This document shows positions 17,135-26,291 of a stretch of 64,000 nt of DNA, piece by piece (the stretch's first letter is position 1; every line of letters begins with the position of its first letter). The position numbers were made by a program, and so were the translations under genes. The notes beneath the pieces are model-generated. The model was given only the letters and a program-made list of their open reading frames with translations. It was not told the origin of the DNA and made no database searches. The DNA comes from Chengkuizengella sp. SCS-71B (GTDB lineage Bacteria; Bacillota; Bacilli; Paenibacillales; KCTC-33759): assembly GCF_040100845.1 (NCBI RefSeq), contig NZ_JAZHSH010000001.1, positions 3,704,501-3,768,500 on the forward strand. Direction: 5' to 3'.

Positions 17135-18661
17135 ATGGGAGAATATATCATTTCTCATGATGTAGGTACAAGTTCTAACAAAACCGTTTTAGTAGATACG
17201 AAGGGAAACATAGTAGCTACAGCTTCAGTTCCCTATCCTTTACTCACCCCTCATCCAAACTGGGTTGAGCAGAATCCCGAAGATTATTGGCATGCAATTA
17301 CTAAAACTACAAAAGAGGTTTTAGAAATATCACAAATCTCACCTAAAGATATCCTAGGAATCATTTATACTACTCAAGCGATGGGAATCATCCCCATTGA
17401 TCATCAAGGGCATGTATTACGATCCAATATTTCGTGGGTAGACGGCCGAGCTGAAAAACAAGCTCAAAAGATAATGAATAAATTTTGGGGAGAACGCTTG
17501 TTTAAAGGCATCGTTGGTACTACGCTCATGGGAAAAGATGTTATACCTAAGCTTCTTTGGATAAAGGAGATGGAGCCTGAAATTTATAACAAAACAAAAT
17601 TTTTCTTAGATGTAAACGGTTACTTAAAATTTAAATCCACAGGAATTCCGATTATGGAATGGTCTGGAGCTTCCTCCTATGGTTTTAATTTAAAGAAAAA
17701 AGATTGGTTAAAAACATTCTTTCAAATTTGTGGTATAGACACTAAAAAATTGGCTCCACTTGTACGTTCAATTGATCAAGTAGGTGGATTAACCAAAGAA
17801 ACAGCACAAGAAATGAATTTACTTGAAGGCACTCCTGTTTTTGGTGGATGTGATGATGTTCAGAGTGCTGCAGTAGGTGCTGATGCAATTGGTGAAGGAG
17901 AGGCTCATATTTATTTAGGAACTTCAGCTTGGGTATGTGTATCGACAGAAAAAAATTTAAAATTCAAAAATGGTGCAGCTGTGATTCAAAGTGCTGATCC
18001 AAACATGAATCAAGTTGTAGGAATTACAGAAGCAGCAGGGTCTTGCATTCAATGGATCGCAGATCAGTTTTATAAACATGAAAAAGCAGATGAAACCATC
18101 GATAATGTGTATGCATTGATGGATGCACAAGTTAAGGATATTCCTCCAGGATCTGACTACCTTATTTGTACTCCTTGGATGTTAGGGGAACGATGTCCTG
18201 TAAGCACCACCACTACAAGAGCTACGTTATTTAATATCAGTCTTGAACATACGAGGGAGCATATGATGCGTGCAGTTTATGAAGGTGTTTCCTATAATAT
18301 CAGTTGGATTTTGGAAAATTTTAAAAAAGACTATGGCTTTGAAGTTTCTACTCTTAAATTAATTGGTGGTGGATCTTTGGATCATCAATGGATGCAAATT
18401 TTAGCAGATGTCACACAAAAACCAGTGAATACTGTTGCAAACCCACAAATGGCAGGAGCCATAGGTGGAGCGATCTGTGCAGCAATTGGCTTGGGGATTT
18501 ATAAAGATTTTAGCTGTACAAAAGATTTAATTCAAATCGATAAACATTATGAACCAAATTTAAAAAATGCAAAGATTTATAACGAATTGCTCTCATCTTA
18601 TAAATCAATCTATTACTCATTAAATAAATCCTACGCCCAAATCAATGCATCCCGTTTTTAA
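17135..18661 (+). CDS. FGGY-family carbohydrate kinase (xylulokinase-like)
   Basis: 508 residues, the normal FGGY length. The N-terminal ATPase motif is ISHDVGTSSNKTVLVD (residues 6-21), followed by PHPNWVEQNPEDYW, typical of xylulokinase/LsrK relatives. The C-terminal half has LGTSAWVCVSTE (about 268), GERCPVSTTTTRATLFNIS (about 352) and the adenosine-binding LIGGGSLDHQWMQILADV (about 411). It phosphorylates a sugar, polyol or related hydroxyl compound with ATP in the cytoplasm; the substrate cannot be named. TGGAGG precedes the ATG. The transporter gene starts 16 bp downstream, and an aldolase follows, so the kinase most likely makes the phosphoester that the aldolase cleaves. Confidence 0.88.
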   Translation: MGEYIISHDVGTSSNKTVLVDTKGNIVATASVPYPLLTPHPNWVEQNPEDYWHAITKTTKEVLEISQISPKDILGIIYTTQAMGIIPIDHQGHVLRSNISWVDGRAEKQAQKIMNKFWGERLFKGIVGTTLMGKDVIPKLLWIKEMEPEIYNKTKFFLDVNGYLKFKSTGIPIMEWSGASSYGFNLKKKDWLKTFFQICGIDTKKLAPLVRSIDQVGGLTKETAQEMNLLEGTPVFGGCDDVQSAAVGADAIGEGEAHIYLGTSAWVCVSTEKNLKFKNGAAVIQSADPNMNQVVGITEAAGSCIQWIADQFYKHEKADETIDNVYALMDAQVKDIPPGSDYLICTPWMLGERCPVSTTTTRATLFNISLEHTREHMMRAVYEGVSYNISWILENFKKDYGFEVSTLKLIGGGSLDHQWMQILADVTQKPVNTVANPQMAGAIGGAICAAIGLGIYKDFSCTKDLIQIDKHYEPNLKNAKIYNELLSSYKSIYYSLNKSYAQINASRF

Positions 18662-18677
18662 AAATAGGAGGTATTAT

Positions 18678-19924
18678 ATGAAAAAATCAAATGTTTCTAA
18701 ATATCGGTGGATCGTGCTTCTCTCAATATTACCTATTCTCGCTACAACAAATTTATTTTGGCTAACATTTGCACCTATCACTGGTATAGCAGAAAAGTTC
18801 TATGATGTTTCAAGCCTTAGTATCGCTTTTCTTTCTATGAGTTTTATGTTGGTATACATTTTGATGGTATTGCCCGCATCTTGGTTGATTGATACGTATG
18901 GATTAAAGTTGCCGTAGGTTTTGGCGCAATCATTACTGCTGGATTTGGCTTAATGAGAGGAATTTGGGGGGATCATTTTACAATTGTAGTTATTGCCCAA
19001 ATGGGTGTGGCCGTCGGTCAACCTTTTTTAATGAATTCTATAACGAAAGTTGCAGCTAGATGGTTTCCAATAGATGAAAGAGCAACAGCTTCTGGTATTG
19101 CCATGATGGCAGGATCTGTAGGCATGATATTGGCACTAGTTTTAACACCTATTTTCGTAGAACAATATGGATTTACACAAATGTTAAATATTTATGGAAT
19201 GATAGCCCTTATATCTGCTGTTCTATTTCTTATCCTTGCAAAGGAACGACCGAAAAATCAATTAGTAGAAGCTGAAAGTGCTGAGCAATCCTTCTCTTTT
19301 AAAGGGTTGAAACAAATGATATCTAAAAGGAATTTCATTTACCTTATGGCTAGCATATTTATCGTGTTAGGTATTTTTAATGCGTTAATGACTTGGATTG
19401 AAAGCATTTTAAGTCCTAGAGGAATTACGGCTTCAGAAGCAGGTTTAGTCGGAGGACTGCTCGTTATCTTTGGTTTATTTGGCTCTGTCATTTTACCGTA
19501 TATTTCTGATCGTACTCACAAAAGACGACTATTAATCATTATTCCATTAGCCGCTTCGGTTCCTGGCTTTATTGGCATCACTTTTCTATCTCAATACAGT
19601 TTAATTTTAATTTCGGCTGCTTTCATAGGTTTTTTCGTTATGGGGGCAGGACCCATCGCTTTTCAATATGGAGCAGAAATTGCTTCTCCAGTACCCGAAG
19701 GTACGTCATTTGGGATTCTCATGTTAATGGGTCAAATTTCTGGTGTCATATTCACTTATGCAATGGACTTTTTCAAAATGAAGACAACAGGTTCCTTTAC
19801 TCCTTCATTAATTTTACTCATTATACTCATGTTCATTGCGATATGGTTAGCAACAAAATTAAAAGAATCATCAATGATTCAAAACAGTTCAAATCCAGTT
19901 GCTAATCATTCTCTAAATGTGTAA
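18678..19924 (+). pseudogene. MFS transporter broken by a single-base frameshift
   Basis: The ATG at 18678 follows an AGGAGG site and reads KKSNVSKYRWIVLLSILPI.., a typical MFS start with two membrane segments, until a TAG at 18915-18917. The missing continuation (KVAVGFGAIITAGFGLMRGIWG..) is in the +1-shifted frame and runs to 19924 with the remaining segments. The break lies in GGATTAAAG near 18900; one extra base there would restore a full-length permease of about 415 residues. It would import the substrate of the kinase/aldolase pathway. Either a recent inactivating deletion or a sequencing error; no slippery heptamer or other recoding signal is evident. Confidence 0.8.
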
Positions 19925-19952
19925 AAAAACTAAGATAAAGGGGAATACAAAA

Positions 19953-20606
19953 ATGGATATTCAAGAAGCAAAAAGTGCCGTTTGTGATGCAGGTAAAAAA
20001 TTGCTAGCAATTGGCTTAGTTGAAGGCACTTGGGGGAATATTAGTATTAAAGTAGATGACAATACGATGGTGATCACACCGAGTGGCAAAAAATATGAAA
20101 ACCAAACACCTGATGATATGGTAGTGGTCAATATTCATGATTTAAGTTACGAAGGTCCCCTTAAGCCTTCGTCAGAACGTGGATTACATGCAGAAATTTA
20201 TAAACAAAGGAAAAATATCAATGCAGTCGTTCATAACCATTCCACACATGCATGTACTGTAGCTGCTGCTCGCAAGGATATACCTCCCATCATGGATGAC
20301 ATGGTCCAAATAGTGGGTCCTAGTATTCGAGTTGCAGACTATGCCATCTCTGGTACGAAAAAGTTAACTAAAAACGTAATAAAAGCTTTAAAAGGAAGAA
20401 ATGGAGCTTTGCTTGCTAATCATGGAGCTGTCTGTATTGGGAGAGATTTGGATGAGGCCTTTGTCACATGTCAAGTATTAGAGAAAGCGTGTAAAATTTT
20501 TATAGATGTACAGAGTATTGGTGGAGGAGTTTCTATCAATAAAGTTGAAGCATTAGCTATGCATCAATACTATTTGAAAAAGTATTCTAAACAAGCGATG
20601 AGTTAA
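19953..20606 (+). CDS. Class II aldolase/adducin-domain protein
   Basis: 217 residues from the ATG at 19953, chosen for the AAGGGG site; an upstream ATG in the same frame has none. It shows the zinc-dependent class II aldolase signature: GTWGNIS and TPSG phosphate-binding loops (26-45), KPSSE75 with the catalytic Glu, H94-N-H96 metal ligands, and ANH157GAVCIG with the third His. Family members (FucA, AraD, MtnB) cleave or epimerise phosphorylated sugars. Together with the kinase and MFS gene it forms a short catabolic operon. The exact substrate (a phosphorylated ketose or hydroxy acid) is not deducible here. A strong terminator follows. Confidence 0.88.
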   Translation: MDIQEAKSAVCDAGKKLLAIGLVEGTWGNISIKVDDNTMVITPSGKKYENQTPDDMVVVNIHDLSYEGPLKPSSERGLHAEIYKQRKNINAVVHNHSTHACTVAAARKDIPPIMDDMVQIVGPSIRVADYAISGTKKLTKNVIKALKGRNGALLANHGAVCIGRDLDEAFVTCQVLEKACKIFIDVQSIGGGVSINKVEALAMHQYYLKKYSKQAMS

Positions 20607-20634
20607 TATATGAAATAAATCTATGTTTAATTAG

Positions 20635-20675
20635 AAAGAGTACAATTTTGTGGATTCAAATTGTACTCTTTTATT
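20635..20675 (+). terminator. Terminator of the kinase-MFS-aldolase operon
   Basis: AAAGAGTACAATTT (20635-20648) pairs perfectly with AAATTGTACTCTTT (20658-20671), followed by a short T-rich tail. 28 bp after the aldolase stop. Confidence 0.85.
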
Positions 20676-20706
20676 ATATCCAAAATTATACTCTCATTAT
20701 TTCCAA

Positions 20707-21015
20707 TCAAATCAATTTAAAGCGTTTAAGATGGTGCTGTAAACCCTCTTGCTGTAGGATCTCTTTTTGTTTAGACCCAATCAGATCAAAATGAGCAAAT
20801 TCAGATCGATGATGAATATATTTAGGATTCAGCCCGTACTGCTCGCACCAATTTGATAAGCGTTCCAAGTCATCACACCCTACTTTTGTAACCGTTTTTA
20901 TATTAGGAAACCTTGGATCAAACCAATAGTGCGTCAAAAATGCAATTTCACCTTTAGAAACCTTGCTCTTCCATTCCTTAAGTTCTTTTTTCGTAATTCC
21001 AAACGCCACTGTCAT
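20707..21015 (-). CDS. Small conserved protein, YneQ-like
   Basis: 102 residues with no membrane segment. The sequence (FGITKKELKEWKSKVSKGEIAFLTHYWFDPRF, then KTVTKVGCDDLERLSNW and LIGSKQKEILQQEGL) matches the pattern of the uncharacterised Bacillales YneQ family as I know it. No catalytic motif is certain, and no function is assigned. It precedes the plus-strand terminator tail-to-tail and lies 31 bp downstream of the inositol-phosphatase-family gene, so the two may share a transcript. Confidence 0.6.
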   Translation of the reverse strand: MTVAFGITKKELKEWKSKVSKGEIAFLTHYWFDPRFPNIKTVTKVGCDDLERLSNWCEQYGLNPKYIHHRSEFAHFDLIGSKQKEILQQEGLQHHLKRFKLI

Positions 21016-21046
21016 TCATCATCCTATCTATAAAAATAATTCATCA

Positions 21047-21883
21047 TTAAAAACCAGTTGCTTCTGCATTAGCAAGTTCTTTTTGTAATGAATGATGAAT
21101 AAGTCCATTGGTAGCCAATACATTCCTTACACACAATTGGTATGGTTCACCTTTAGTATCCGTTACATTTCCACCTGATTCTTTAATCAATAAAGCACCT
21201 GCTGCGATATCCCATGCGTTTAACTCTAATTCCCAAAAGCCACTCATCCTGCCTGCTGCTACGTATGCTAAATGAAGTGCAGCAGAACCCGTTGTTCTGA
21301 TGTTTCTTACTTTATTTGATAAAGTTTGTATCCCCTTTAAATTTGTAGCTAATGCGTTCTCTTGAACTGGAAACCCCGTACCTAATAAGCTGCTAGATAA
21401 CTCATTTTCTTTAGAGACCTCCATTTTCTGTCCTCTAAGATAAGCACCTTTGCCTTTTTCAGCAACAAACATTTCATCATGGACAGGGTCATATACTACA
21501 CCAAGTATGACTTCTCCTTTATGAGCCAATGCAATAGAAACAGAATAAAAAGGAAAACCGTGTACAAAGTTTGTAGTACCATCAATGGGATCTACAATCC
21601 ATACATATTCTGCTTCCTGAATTGAATCAACGGCTTTTACTGAAGCTTCTGGACCGACCTCTACTCCCTCCTCACCTAAAAAAGAATGATCAGGAAAATA
21701 GGTTTGAAGAAGATTCCGTATCATCGTTTCGCAACCTCTATCCACTTCAGTAACCAGATCATGAGAGGATAGTTTAGTTTTTATATTTGAGTGCTTACCG
21801 CACCTGCTTTTAATCCATTCACCTGCTTTGGAAGCCGTATTTATAGCAACGACTGTATAATTTTTTCGGCCAACTGTATACAT
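21047..21883 (-). CDS. Inositol monophosphatase family phosphatase
   Basis: 278 residues, the usual SuhB/IMPase size. Metal-binding motifs are all present: GEE near residue 70, DPIDGTTNFVHGFP near 98, and WDIAAGALLIKESGG near 224. The family removes phosphate from inositol-1-phosphate, and sometimes from 3'-phosphoadenosine nucleotides or NADP, with Mg2+ in the cytoplasm. The physiological substrate here is not clear. Single gene with possible read-through into the YneQ-like gene. No unusual features. Confidence 0.9.
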   Translation of the reverse strand: MYTVGRKNYTVVAINTASKAGEWIKSRCGKHSNIKTKLSSHDLVTEVDRGCETMIRNLLQTYFPDHSFLGEEGVEVGPEASVKAVDSIQEAEYVWIVDPIDGTTNFVHGFPFYSVSIALAHKGEVILGVVYDPVHDEMFVAEKGKGAYLRGQKMEVSKENELSSSLLGTGFPVQENALATNLKGIQTLSNKVRNIRTTGSAALHLAYVAAGRMSGFWELELNAWDIAAGALLIKESGGNVTDTKGEPYQLCVRNVLATNGLIHHSLQKELANAEATGF

Positions 21884-22019
21884 TAAACACCACTCTTTTC
21901 TTGTATTAAAAAAATAATCAATAGGTTAAATGTTATTCCATTCCTTACTTCATTTATATATTACTTGACACAACTTAAATATTACTGAATTTTTTGTAAA
22001 TATTCTATAAGGAATATGC

Positions 22020-22859
22020 CTAAATCATACCTTCAATAATTAAACGCAAAGAGATTAGTAACAAAATAACCATTAAAATATTCAATAATAATTTACTGCT
22101 CATTCGTCCTGCAATCCAAGCACCTAACCAACCACCAAACAGTGCTCCAGGAGCCAGTGCCATCACACTAAACCAATCAATTTCTCCTAAATAAATATGT
22201 GTCGCACTGCCTAAAATAGAGGCAAATAAAATAACAAACATAGATGTAGCTGTGGCTACGTGTGGAGGGAAAGAAAACAATAAAACCATCGCTGGAACAA
22301 ATAAGGAACCCCCGCCAATTCCAAATAAACCAGATACTAAACCAACAGCAAACCCTACCAATAAAGCTGGCAATATATTATAACCATATGTAAACCTTTT
22401 TCCATCAGGATCTATATACGACCTCTGAATTTTCCAGCGAAAAGAGAGCGGTTTTAAATATTTTTTTAGTATCAATAAAATAGCCATAAAAAAGATAAAG
22501 ATTCCAAATGCGAGTTTAAATGAATCACCTTGAAATGCACTCGTTAATGAGGCACCTAACATAGCAGCTGGACCACTCGTTGTAAAAAATAAAATCCCGC
22601 TCTTATAATCTACTCTGCCTTGTTTTAAAAAGGTAAATGTGGAAGAGGCAGCTGTAAAAATCAACACCGTCAAGGAGGTCCCTACGGCTACAGAAGTAGA
22701 CATTTCTTGATCTAATAGTAAAGGAGATAAATAGATCAGCGCCGGGACGATAATCACACCTCCACCTAAACCAACCAAACTTCCAAAAACAGCAGAGATA
22801 ATTCCGATACACAGGATAACCAAATAACTGATCAAAAAGCTCACTACCTTTTTTTGCAT
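22020..22859 (-). CDS. TauE/SafE family membrane permease
   Basis: 279 residues with about eight membrane helices arranged as two repeats. The hallmark glycine-rich repeats are visible: SAVFGSLVGLGGGVIIVPAL (about 21-42) and GLVSGLFGIGGGSLFVPAMVLL (about 173-194). The family exports or imports organic or inorganic sulfur anions (sulfite, sulfoacetate, thiosulfate); the substrate here is unknown. The start is uncertain: no good ribosome binding site precedes the ATG at 22859, and a TTG about 24 bp in, after AAAAGG, is possible. A cre-like box lies 44 bp upstream. Confidence 0.85.
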   Translation of the reverse strand: MQKKVVSFLISYLVILCIGIISAVFGSLVGLGGGVIIVPALIYLSPLLLDQEMSTSVAVGTSLTVLIFTAASSTFTFLKQGRVDYKSGILFFTTSGPAAMLGASLTSAFQGDSFKLAFGIFIFFMAILLILKKYLKPLSFRWKIQRSYIDPDGKRFTYGYNILPALLVGFAVGLVSGLFGIGGGSLFVPAMVLLFSFPPHVATATSMFVILFASILGSATHIYLGEIDWFSVMALAPGALFGGWLGAWIAGRMSSKLLLNILMVILLLISLRLIIEGMI

Positions 22860-22902
22860 TCATTATATCGTATATGATGTAAGTATTCAGAAATTATTCA
22901 TT

Positions 22903-22916
22903 TTCAAGCGCTTTCA
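22903..22916 (-). promoter_or_regulatory. Possible cre box upstream of the TauE gene
   Basis: TGAAAGCGCTTGAA on the minus strand resembles the CcpA target TGWAANCGNTNWCA with two mismatches at its right end. Position upstream of the permease gene fits carbon-catabolite control, but the match is imperfect. Confidence 0.3.
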
Positions 22917-22932
22917 TAATTTGGTCAATTCA

Positions 22933-23343
22933 TTATGTAATACTAGCTCCTATTACAAATGATGTTCCTACTGATATTAATAATGAAAGTAAGCCAACTG
23001 CTCGATTATCCTTTTCAATTTCTTTATCTACGTTAAACTTAGGTGTCATAAATTCAAAAACAAAATAGGCAATTAATAATAAGAAGAATCCAAAAGCCCC
23101 CCATTGAATGGCTTCCCATAAGGAATCATTATGTTCAATCGAAAACCGAAAAATATTGGCTATACCAAATATTTTACCCCCAGTTGCCAGAGCAACGGAT
23201 AAATTCCCTTTTTGTATTTGTTCCCAGTTTTTGTACCTTGTTACTAATTCAAAAATAAACAAACTAATTAAAATAGAGATAATGACCACTACATAAAATA
23301 AAACCGTAGATAAATATTGATGCTCTAAAATAAAATCAAACAA
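22933..23343 (-). CDS. DUF350 family membrane protein
   Basis: 136 residues with four hydrophobic helices (about 10-32, 44-60, 79-98, 113-133), the compact layout of the DUF350 (YjfL-like) family. A charged loop, NVDKEIEKDNRA, separates helices 3 and 4. DUF350 proteins are often encoded beside PspA homologues and are thought to act in envelope homeostasis, without a known biochemical role. Here it follows pspA by 85 bp with a perfect hairpin between, so it is probably the last gene of the yuaF-floT-pspA-DUF350 unit. Membrane location is clear; function is inferred from context only. Confidence 0.85.
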   Translation of the reverse strand: MFDFILEHQYLSTVLFYVVVIISILISLFIFELVTRYKNWEQIQKGNLSVALATGGKIFGIANIFRFSIEHNDSLWEAIQWGAFGFFLLLIAYFVFEFMTPKFNVDKEIEKDNRAVGLLSLLISVGTSFVIGASIT

Positions 23344-23380
23344 ACATACTCACTTCCTGTCTTATGAATAAATAGATCAA

Positions 23381-23412
23381 CCACCGTTATCATCTATTAC
23401 AAATAACGGTGG
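23381..23412 (-). other. Perfect hairpin between pspA and the DUF350 gene
   Basis: CCACCGTTAT (23381-23390) and ATAACGGTGG (23403-23412) form a 10-bp perfect stem with a 12-nt loop. No T-run follows on the minus strand, so it may be a partial terminator or an mRNA processing/stabilising element that lowers DUF350 expression relative to pspA. Confidence 0.5.
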
Positions 23413-23428
23413 CTATATATGAACTATA

Positions 23429-24103
23429 TTAAGCTTTGTCTTTATTAGCTAATTGTGCTTTTAATGCAGCTAATTCATCATCTACATCACTACTATCTAA
23501 TGCATCAAGCTCATTATCTAATGAACGTGAAGAGTTTTTAAGATCTTCACTTGCCTCTGCCTCTGCTTCCATCTGTAGAACTTTTTCATTCATACGATCA
23601 AAACCTTTTGCGCCTGTATCTTTACCAAATCCAGACATCGTCTGATTAATTTTCTTTTGTGCTTTTGCTGATTCTGCACGGGCTACTAACGTATCCTTAC
23701 GATTTTTCATTTTATTAAATTCTTCTTTCATTTCCTCAAGTTGCTTACGTAAGGAGTCAGCATTAGATTTTGCATTATCGTATTGAGTTTTAAAGTCATC
23801 TAATTTTTCTTGGTGTTCTTTTTTATCCTGTAAGGCACGGCGAGCTAAATCTTCATTACCACTTTCCAAAGCTTTAACTGCTTGTTGACCTCGTTTGTCT
23901 ACCATTTCTTGTGCTTCTTCATACTTATGTTTCAATTTCTTCTCAATCGCAATTTGTTTAGCAACTGCAATTTCAGCTTCCGCGATATCATCTTCCATAT
24001 CTCTTAAATACTGATTTAACATTTTAACCGGGTCTTCAGCTTTATCAATTAAGTCATTAATTGCTGCAGCAGAAATGTCTCTAATTCTTTTAAAAATACT
24101 CAT
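23429..24103 (-). CDS. pspA: PspA/IM30 family membrane-stress protein
   Basis: 224 residues, almost entirely coiled coil, with the conserved start MSIFKRIRDISAAAINDLIDKAEDPVKMLNQYLRDM where an amphipathic helix binds stressed membranes. PspA/LiaH/Vipp1 proteins polymerise into ESCRT-III-like assemblies that stabilise the cytoplasmic membrane. AGGGAGG lies upstream. The gene follows floT by 106 bp and has its own sigma-W-like promoter there, matching the sigma-W control of pspA in Bacillus subtilis. The Ala/Asp-rich tail (SLDNELDALDSSDVDDELAALKAQLA) is typical. Confidence 0.93.
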   Translation of the reverse strand: MSIFKRIRDISAAAINDLIDKAEDPVKMLNQYLRDMEDDIAEAEIAVAKQIAIEKKLKHKYEEAQEMVDKRGQQAVKALESGNEDLARRALQDKKEHQEKLDDFKTQYDNAKSNADSLRKQLEEMKEEFNKMKNRKDTLVARAESAKAQKKINQTMSGFGKDTGAKGFDRMNEKVLQMEAEAEASEDLKNSSRSLDNELDALDSSDVDDELAALKAQLANKDKA

Positions 24104-24182
24104 TTTATAAAAATCCTCCCTTATTTATCTGTATTACCTTTTTTATTTGATAATATCCTATTATACAATACCTACTTTATAT

Positions 24183-24208
24183 TACGGTTGTATTAAATGT
24201 TGGTTTCA
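24183..24208 (-). promoter_or_regulatory. Sigma-W-type promoter for pspA
   Basis: On the minus strand: TGAAAC (24208-24203), 16-bp spacer, CGTA (24186-24183). This is the exact sigma-W consensus of Bacillus. It sits at the end of floT, about 80 bp upstream of the pspA start, allowing pspA to be induced separately from floT. A TATAAT-like element lies a little further downstream and may serve basal transcription. Confidence 0.75.
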
Positions 24209-24209
24209 A

Positions 24210-25664
24210 TTATTTTTTGCTAGTTAAATTTTTCATCATTTGTTGAACATCAAGGCCAGAGACATCTTTAAGCATTTCAGGTGCTGTTGCCATTAATGAA
24301 GTGACATAGTTGCTAACTCTAGCAGCTCCTTCTCCATTCCCTGTATCAACAACTGTTAATTTATCAATGCCTTTTAGTGGCTCAGCTACCTTACCTGCTA
24401 ATTCTGGAAGCATCTTCACAATAATATCTAGTACCGCTGCTTCACCGAACTTTTCAAATGCTTCTGCTAATTTCTCTTTAGCTTCTGCTTCTGCAAGACC
24501 TTGCAAACGAATAACCTCTGCTGTTGCTGTACCTTTCGCTTTCTCTGCTTCCGCAATGGCCATACCGTCTAAACGTTTATTTTCCGCGTTTGCTTTTGCT
24601 TCTGCTTCGATTCGATATTGTAACGCATCCGCTTCTCTTAATCGTTTAGCTTTGTCAGCTTCTGCAGCCTGCTCTACTGCATATCTATCCGCATCCGCTT
24701 TCTTCTTCACTTCTGCATCATACTGCTTCTCTCTTCTTAAAATCTCCTTTTCTTCGATATCAATGGCTCTCTCTTTTTTTACAATCTCAACTTGCATTTG
24801 TTCTTCAACAACTTGTTGTCTGGAACGTGCTTCTTGAATATTGTAGGACTGATCTGCTTCTGCTTTTGCCATATCCTGATCCTTTTTAAATGAAGCAACT
24901 TTCAACTCTTTTTCTTTCGTAGCTTCTGCAACATTCGTATCTCTAAGCAGTTCCGCTTTTTGCCCTTCTTCATCCGCTTGTGCTTTTTGAATTCTGGAAT
25001 CACGAATAGCGTCCGCTTCTGCGATTTCTGCATCTCTTTTTACCGCAGCGATTCTTGGTTTACCTAAGGCATCCAGGTATCCGTGTTGATCTCTTAAATC
25101 TTTAATCGTAAAGGAAACAATCGCTAATCCCATCTTTTTCAAATCACGTGCTGCAACACCTTGAACTTCTTGTGCAAAACGATCACGGTTTTTATATACT
25201 TCTTCTACTGTCATCGTTCCTAAAATGGCACGCAAATGTCCTTCTAATACTTCCTGTGCTTCTGATTGTAAATCCTCTTTAGATTTACCCATAAATTGTT
25301 CGGCAGCCGTTGCAATATCTTCTACTGAACTTCCAATCTTAATAATAGCTACTCCATCCGCCATAACTGGAACCCCTTGTTCAGTGTACACTTCAGGAGT
25401 TGAAACATCTAGTTTATGAGACATCAAGGAAAGAAAATCTGATTTTTGAAAAATAGGGAGTATAAATGCACCTCCACCACGAACAATTTTAATTTTTCGA
25501 CCGGACTCATCTGTAATCGTATTTCCGCTTCCTAACATTGAACCTGTGACAACCATCGCTTCGTCCGAGCTGACTGTTTTATACCTCGCCCAAAAAGCTA
25601 ATCCTAATAATATAATAACACCGATAACAGCAACTGGAATAACTAAGTATTCTGGTATTTGCAT
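24210..25664 (-). CDS. floT: Flotillin
   Basis: 484 residues (B. subtilis FloT is 509). One N-terminal membrane-inserted segment (about 6-26), then an SPFH/PHB domain (about 30-200, with SHKLDVSTPEVYTEQGVPVMADGVAIIKIG), then a long Glu/Ala-rich coiled coil (about 200-400) with AEADA, EAEAKAN and LAEAEAKEKLAEAF repeats, and a short hydrophobic tail. Flotillins scaffold functional membrane microdomains and influence membrane fluidity. The gene lies 44 bp downstream of the yuaF-like gene, the same order as in B. subtilis yuaF-floT. Transcribed from a sigma-W-type promoter upstream of yuaF. Confidence 0.92.
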   Translation of the reverse strand: MQIPEYLVIPVAVIGVIILLGLAFWARYKTVSSDEAMVVTGSMLGSGNTITDESGRKIKIVRGGGAFILPIFQKSDFLSLMSHKLDVSTPEVYTEQGVPVMADGVAIIKIGSSVEDIATAAEQFMGKSKEDLQSEAQEVLEGHLRAILGTMTVEEVYKNRDRFAQEVQGVAARDLKKMGLAIVSFTIKDLRDQHGYLDALGKPRIAAVKRDAEIAEADAIRDSRIQKAQADEEGQKAELLRDTNVAEATKEKELKVASFKKDQDMAKAEADQSYNIQEARSRQQVVEEQMQVEIVKKERAIDIEEKEILRREKQYDAEVKKKADADRYAVEQAAEADKAKRLREADALQYRIEAEAKANAENKRLDGMAIAEAEKAKGTATAEVIRLQGLAEAEAKEKLAEAFEKFGEAAVLDIIVKMLPELAGKVAEPLKGIDKLTVVDTGNGEGAARVSNYVTSLMATAPEMLKDVSGLDVQQMMKNLTSKK

Positions 25665-25708
25665 AGTAAAATCCTCCCATAAGTAAAGTAAATTGATTAT
25701 TTGTGTTT

Positions 25709-26236
25709 TTATGAATCAAAATTTGAGACATAAAGGGTGCTGTCCTTCACTTCAACAACAACGACCTTCGTACCTTCATTAATGACCTCACCATCATAAC
25801 TTGCAGCAATCTCATTAATTTGACTTGCCCCGATCTTAATTAAAACCTCTCCATATCCATTTTTCGGAATGGTTATTGTTGCTTCTCCTATTTTCCCAAC
25901 ATAGTCTTGTATAGAATGGGAAATGGAGTTCTCTGTATTTTTCATAGGTTTAACGTAAATAAAGTAGACCAAAATTGACATCAGTATAGCAGCACATATA
26001 GATAATATAATAATGGCTGTCATATGTAGGGACGTATATTTTGTAAGTAAAATTCCCGATCCTCCAAATATCGTTAGGCCTCCAACTAGTGTAACTGGCT
26101 CAAGAAAGTCTAAACCATCCACAGATAAAAAATCAAACACACCATCCATGAAACTACCAATGATATCTCCAAAAACAACTGTGACCAAAGTAAATAAAAC
26201 TCCGAATATGAAACAGCCCCAGAATATCTCAATCAT
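25709..26236 (-). CDS. yuaF: NfeD-like membrane protein, YuaF type
   Basis: 175 residues, close to B. subtilis YuaF (174). Membrane helices are at about 5-27, 45-62 and 70-92. The C-terminal ~65 residues (GKIGEATITIPKNGYGEVLIKIGASQINEIAASYDGEVINEGTKVVVVEV) form the NfeD OB-fold. NfeD proteins are partnered with flotillins/stomatins, and the pair is maintained here in the usual order. AAAGGGGTG precedes the ATG. First gene of the envelope-stress operon. Confidence 0.88.
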   Translation of the reverse strand: MIEIFWGCFIFGVLFTLVTVVFGDIIGSFMDGVFDFLSVDGLDFLEPVTLVGGLTIFGGSGILLTKYTSLHMTAIIILSICAAILMSILVYFIYVKPMKNTENSISHSIQDYVGKIGEATITIPKNGYGEVLIKIGASQINEIAASYDGEVINEGTKVVVVEVKDSTLYVSNFDS

Positions 26237-26291
26237 TTCAATTCACCCCTTTCTAGATTAACAATATGTTGTATAAATCAACTACTAGTAA

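Noticed and set aside
18890..18960. Programmed ribosomal frameshift in the MFS gene
   Set aside because: No slippery heptamer, internal Shine-Dalgarno or downstream structure; a plain single-base deletion or error explains it better.
22603..22863. 86-codon ORF overlapping the start of the TauE gene
   Set aside because: Shadow frame of the permease gene; no family features, while the other frame has clear TauE glycine motifs.
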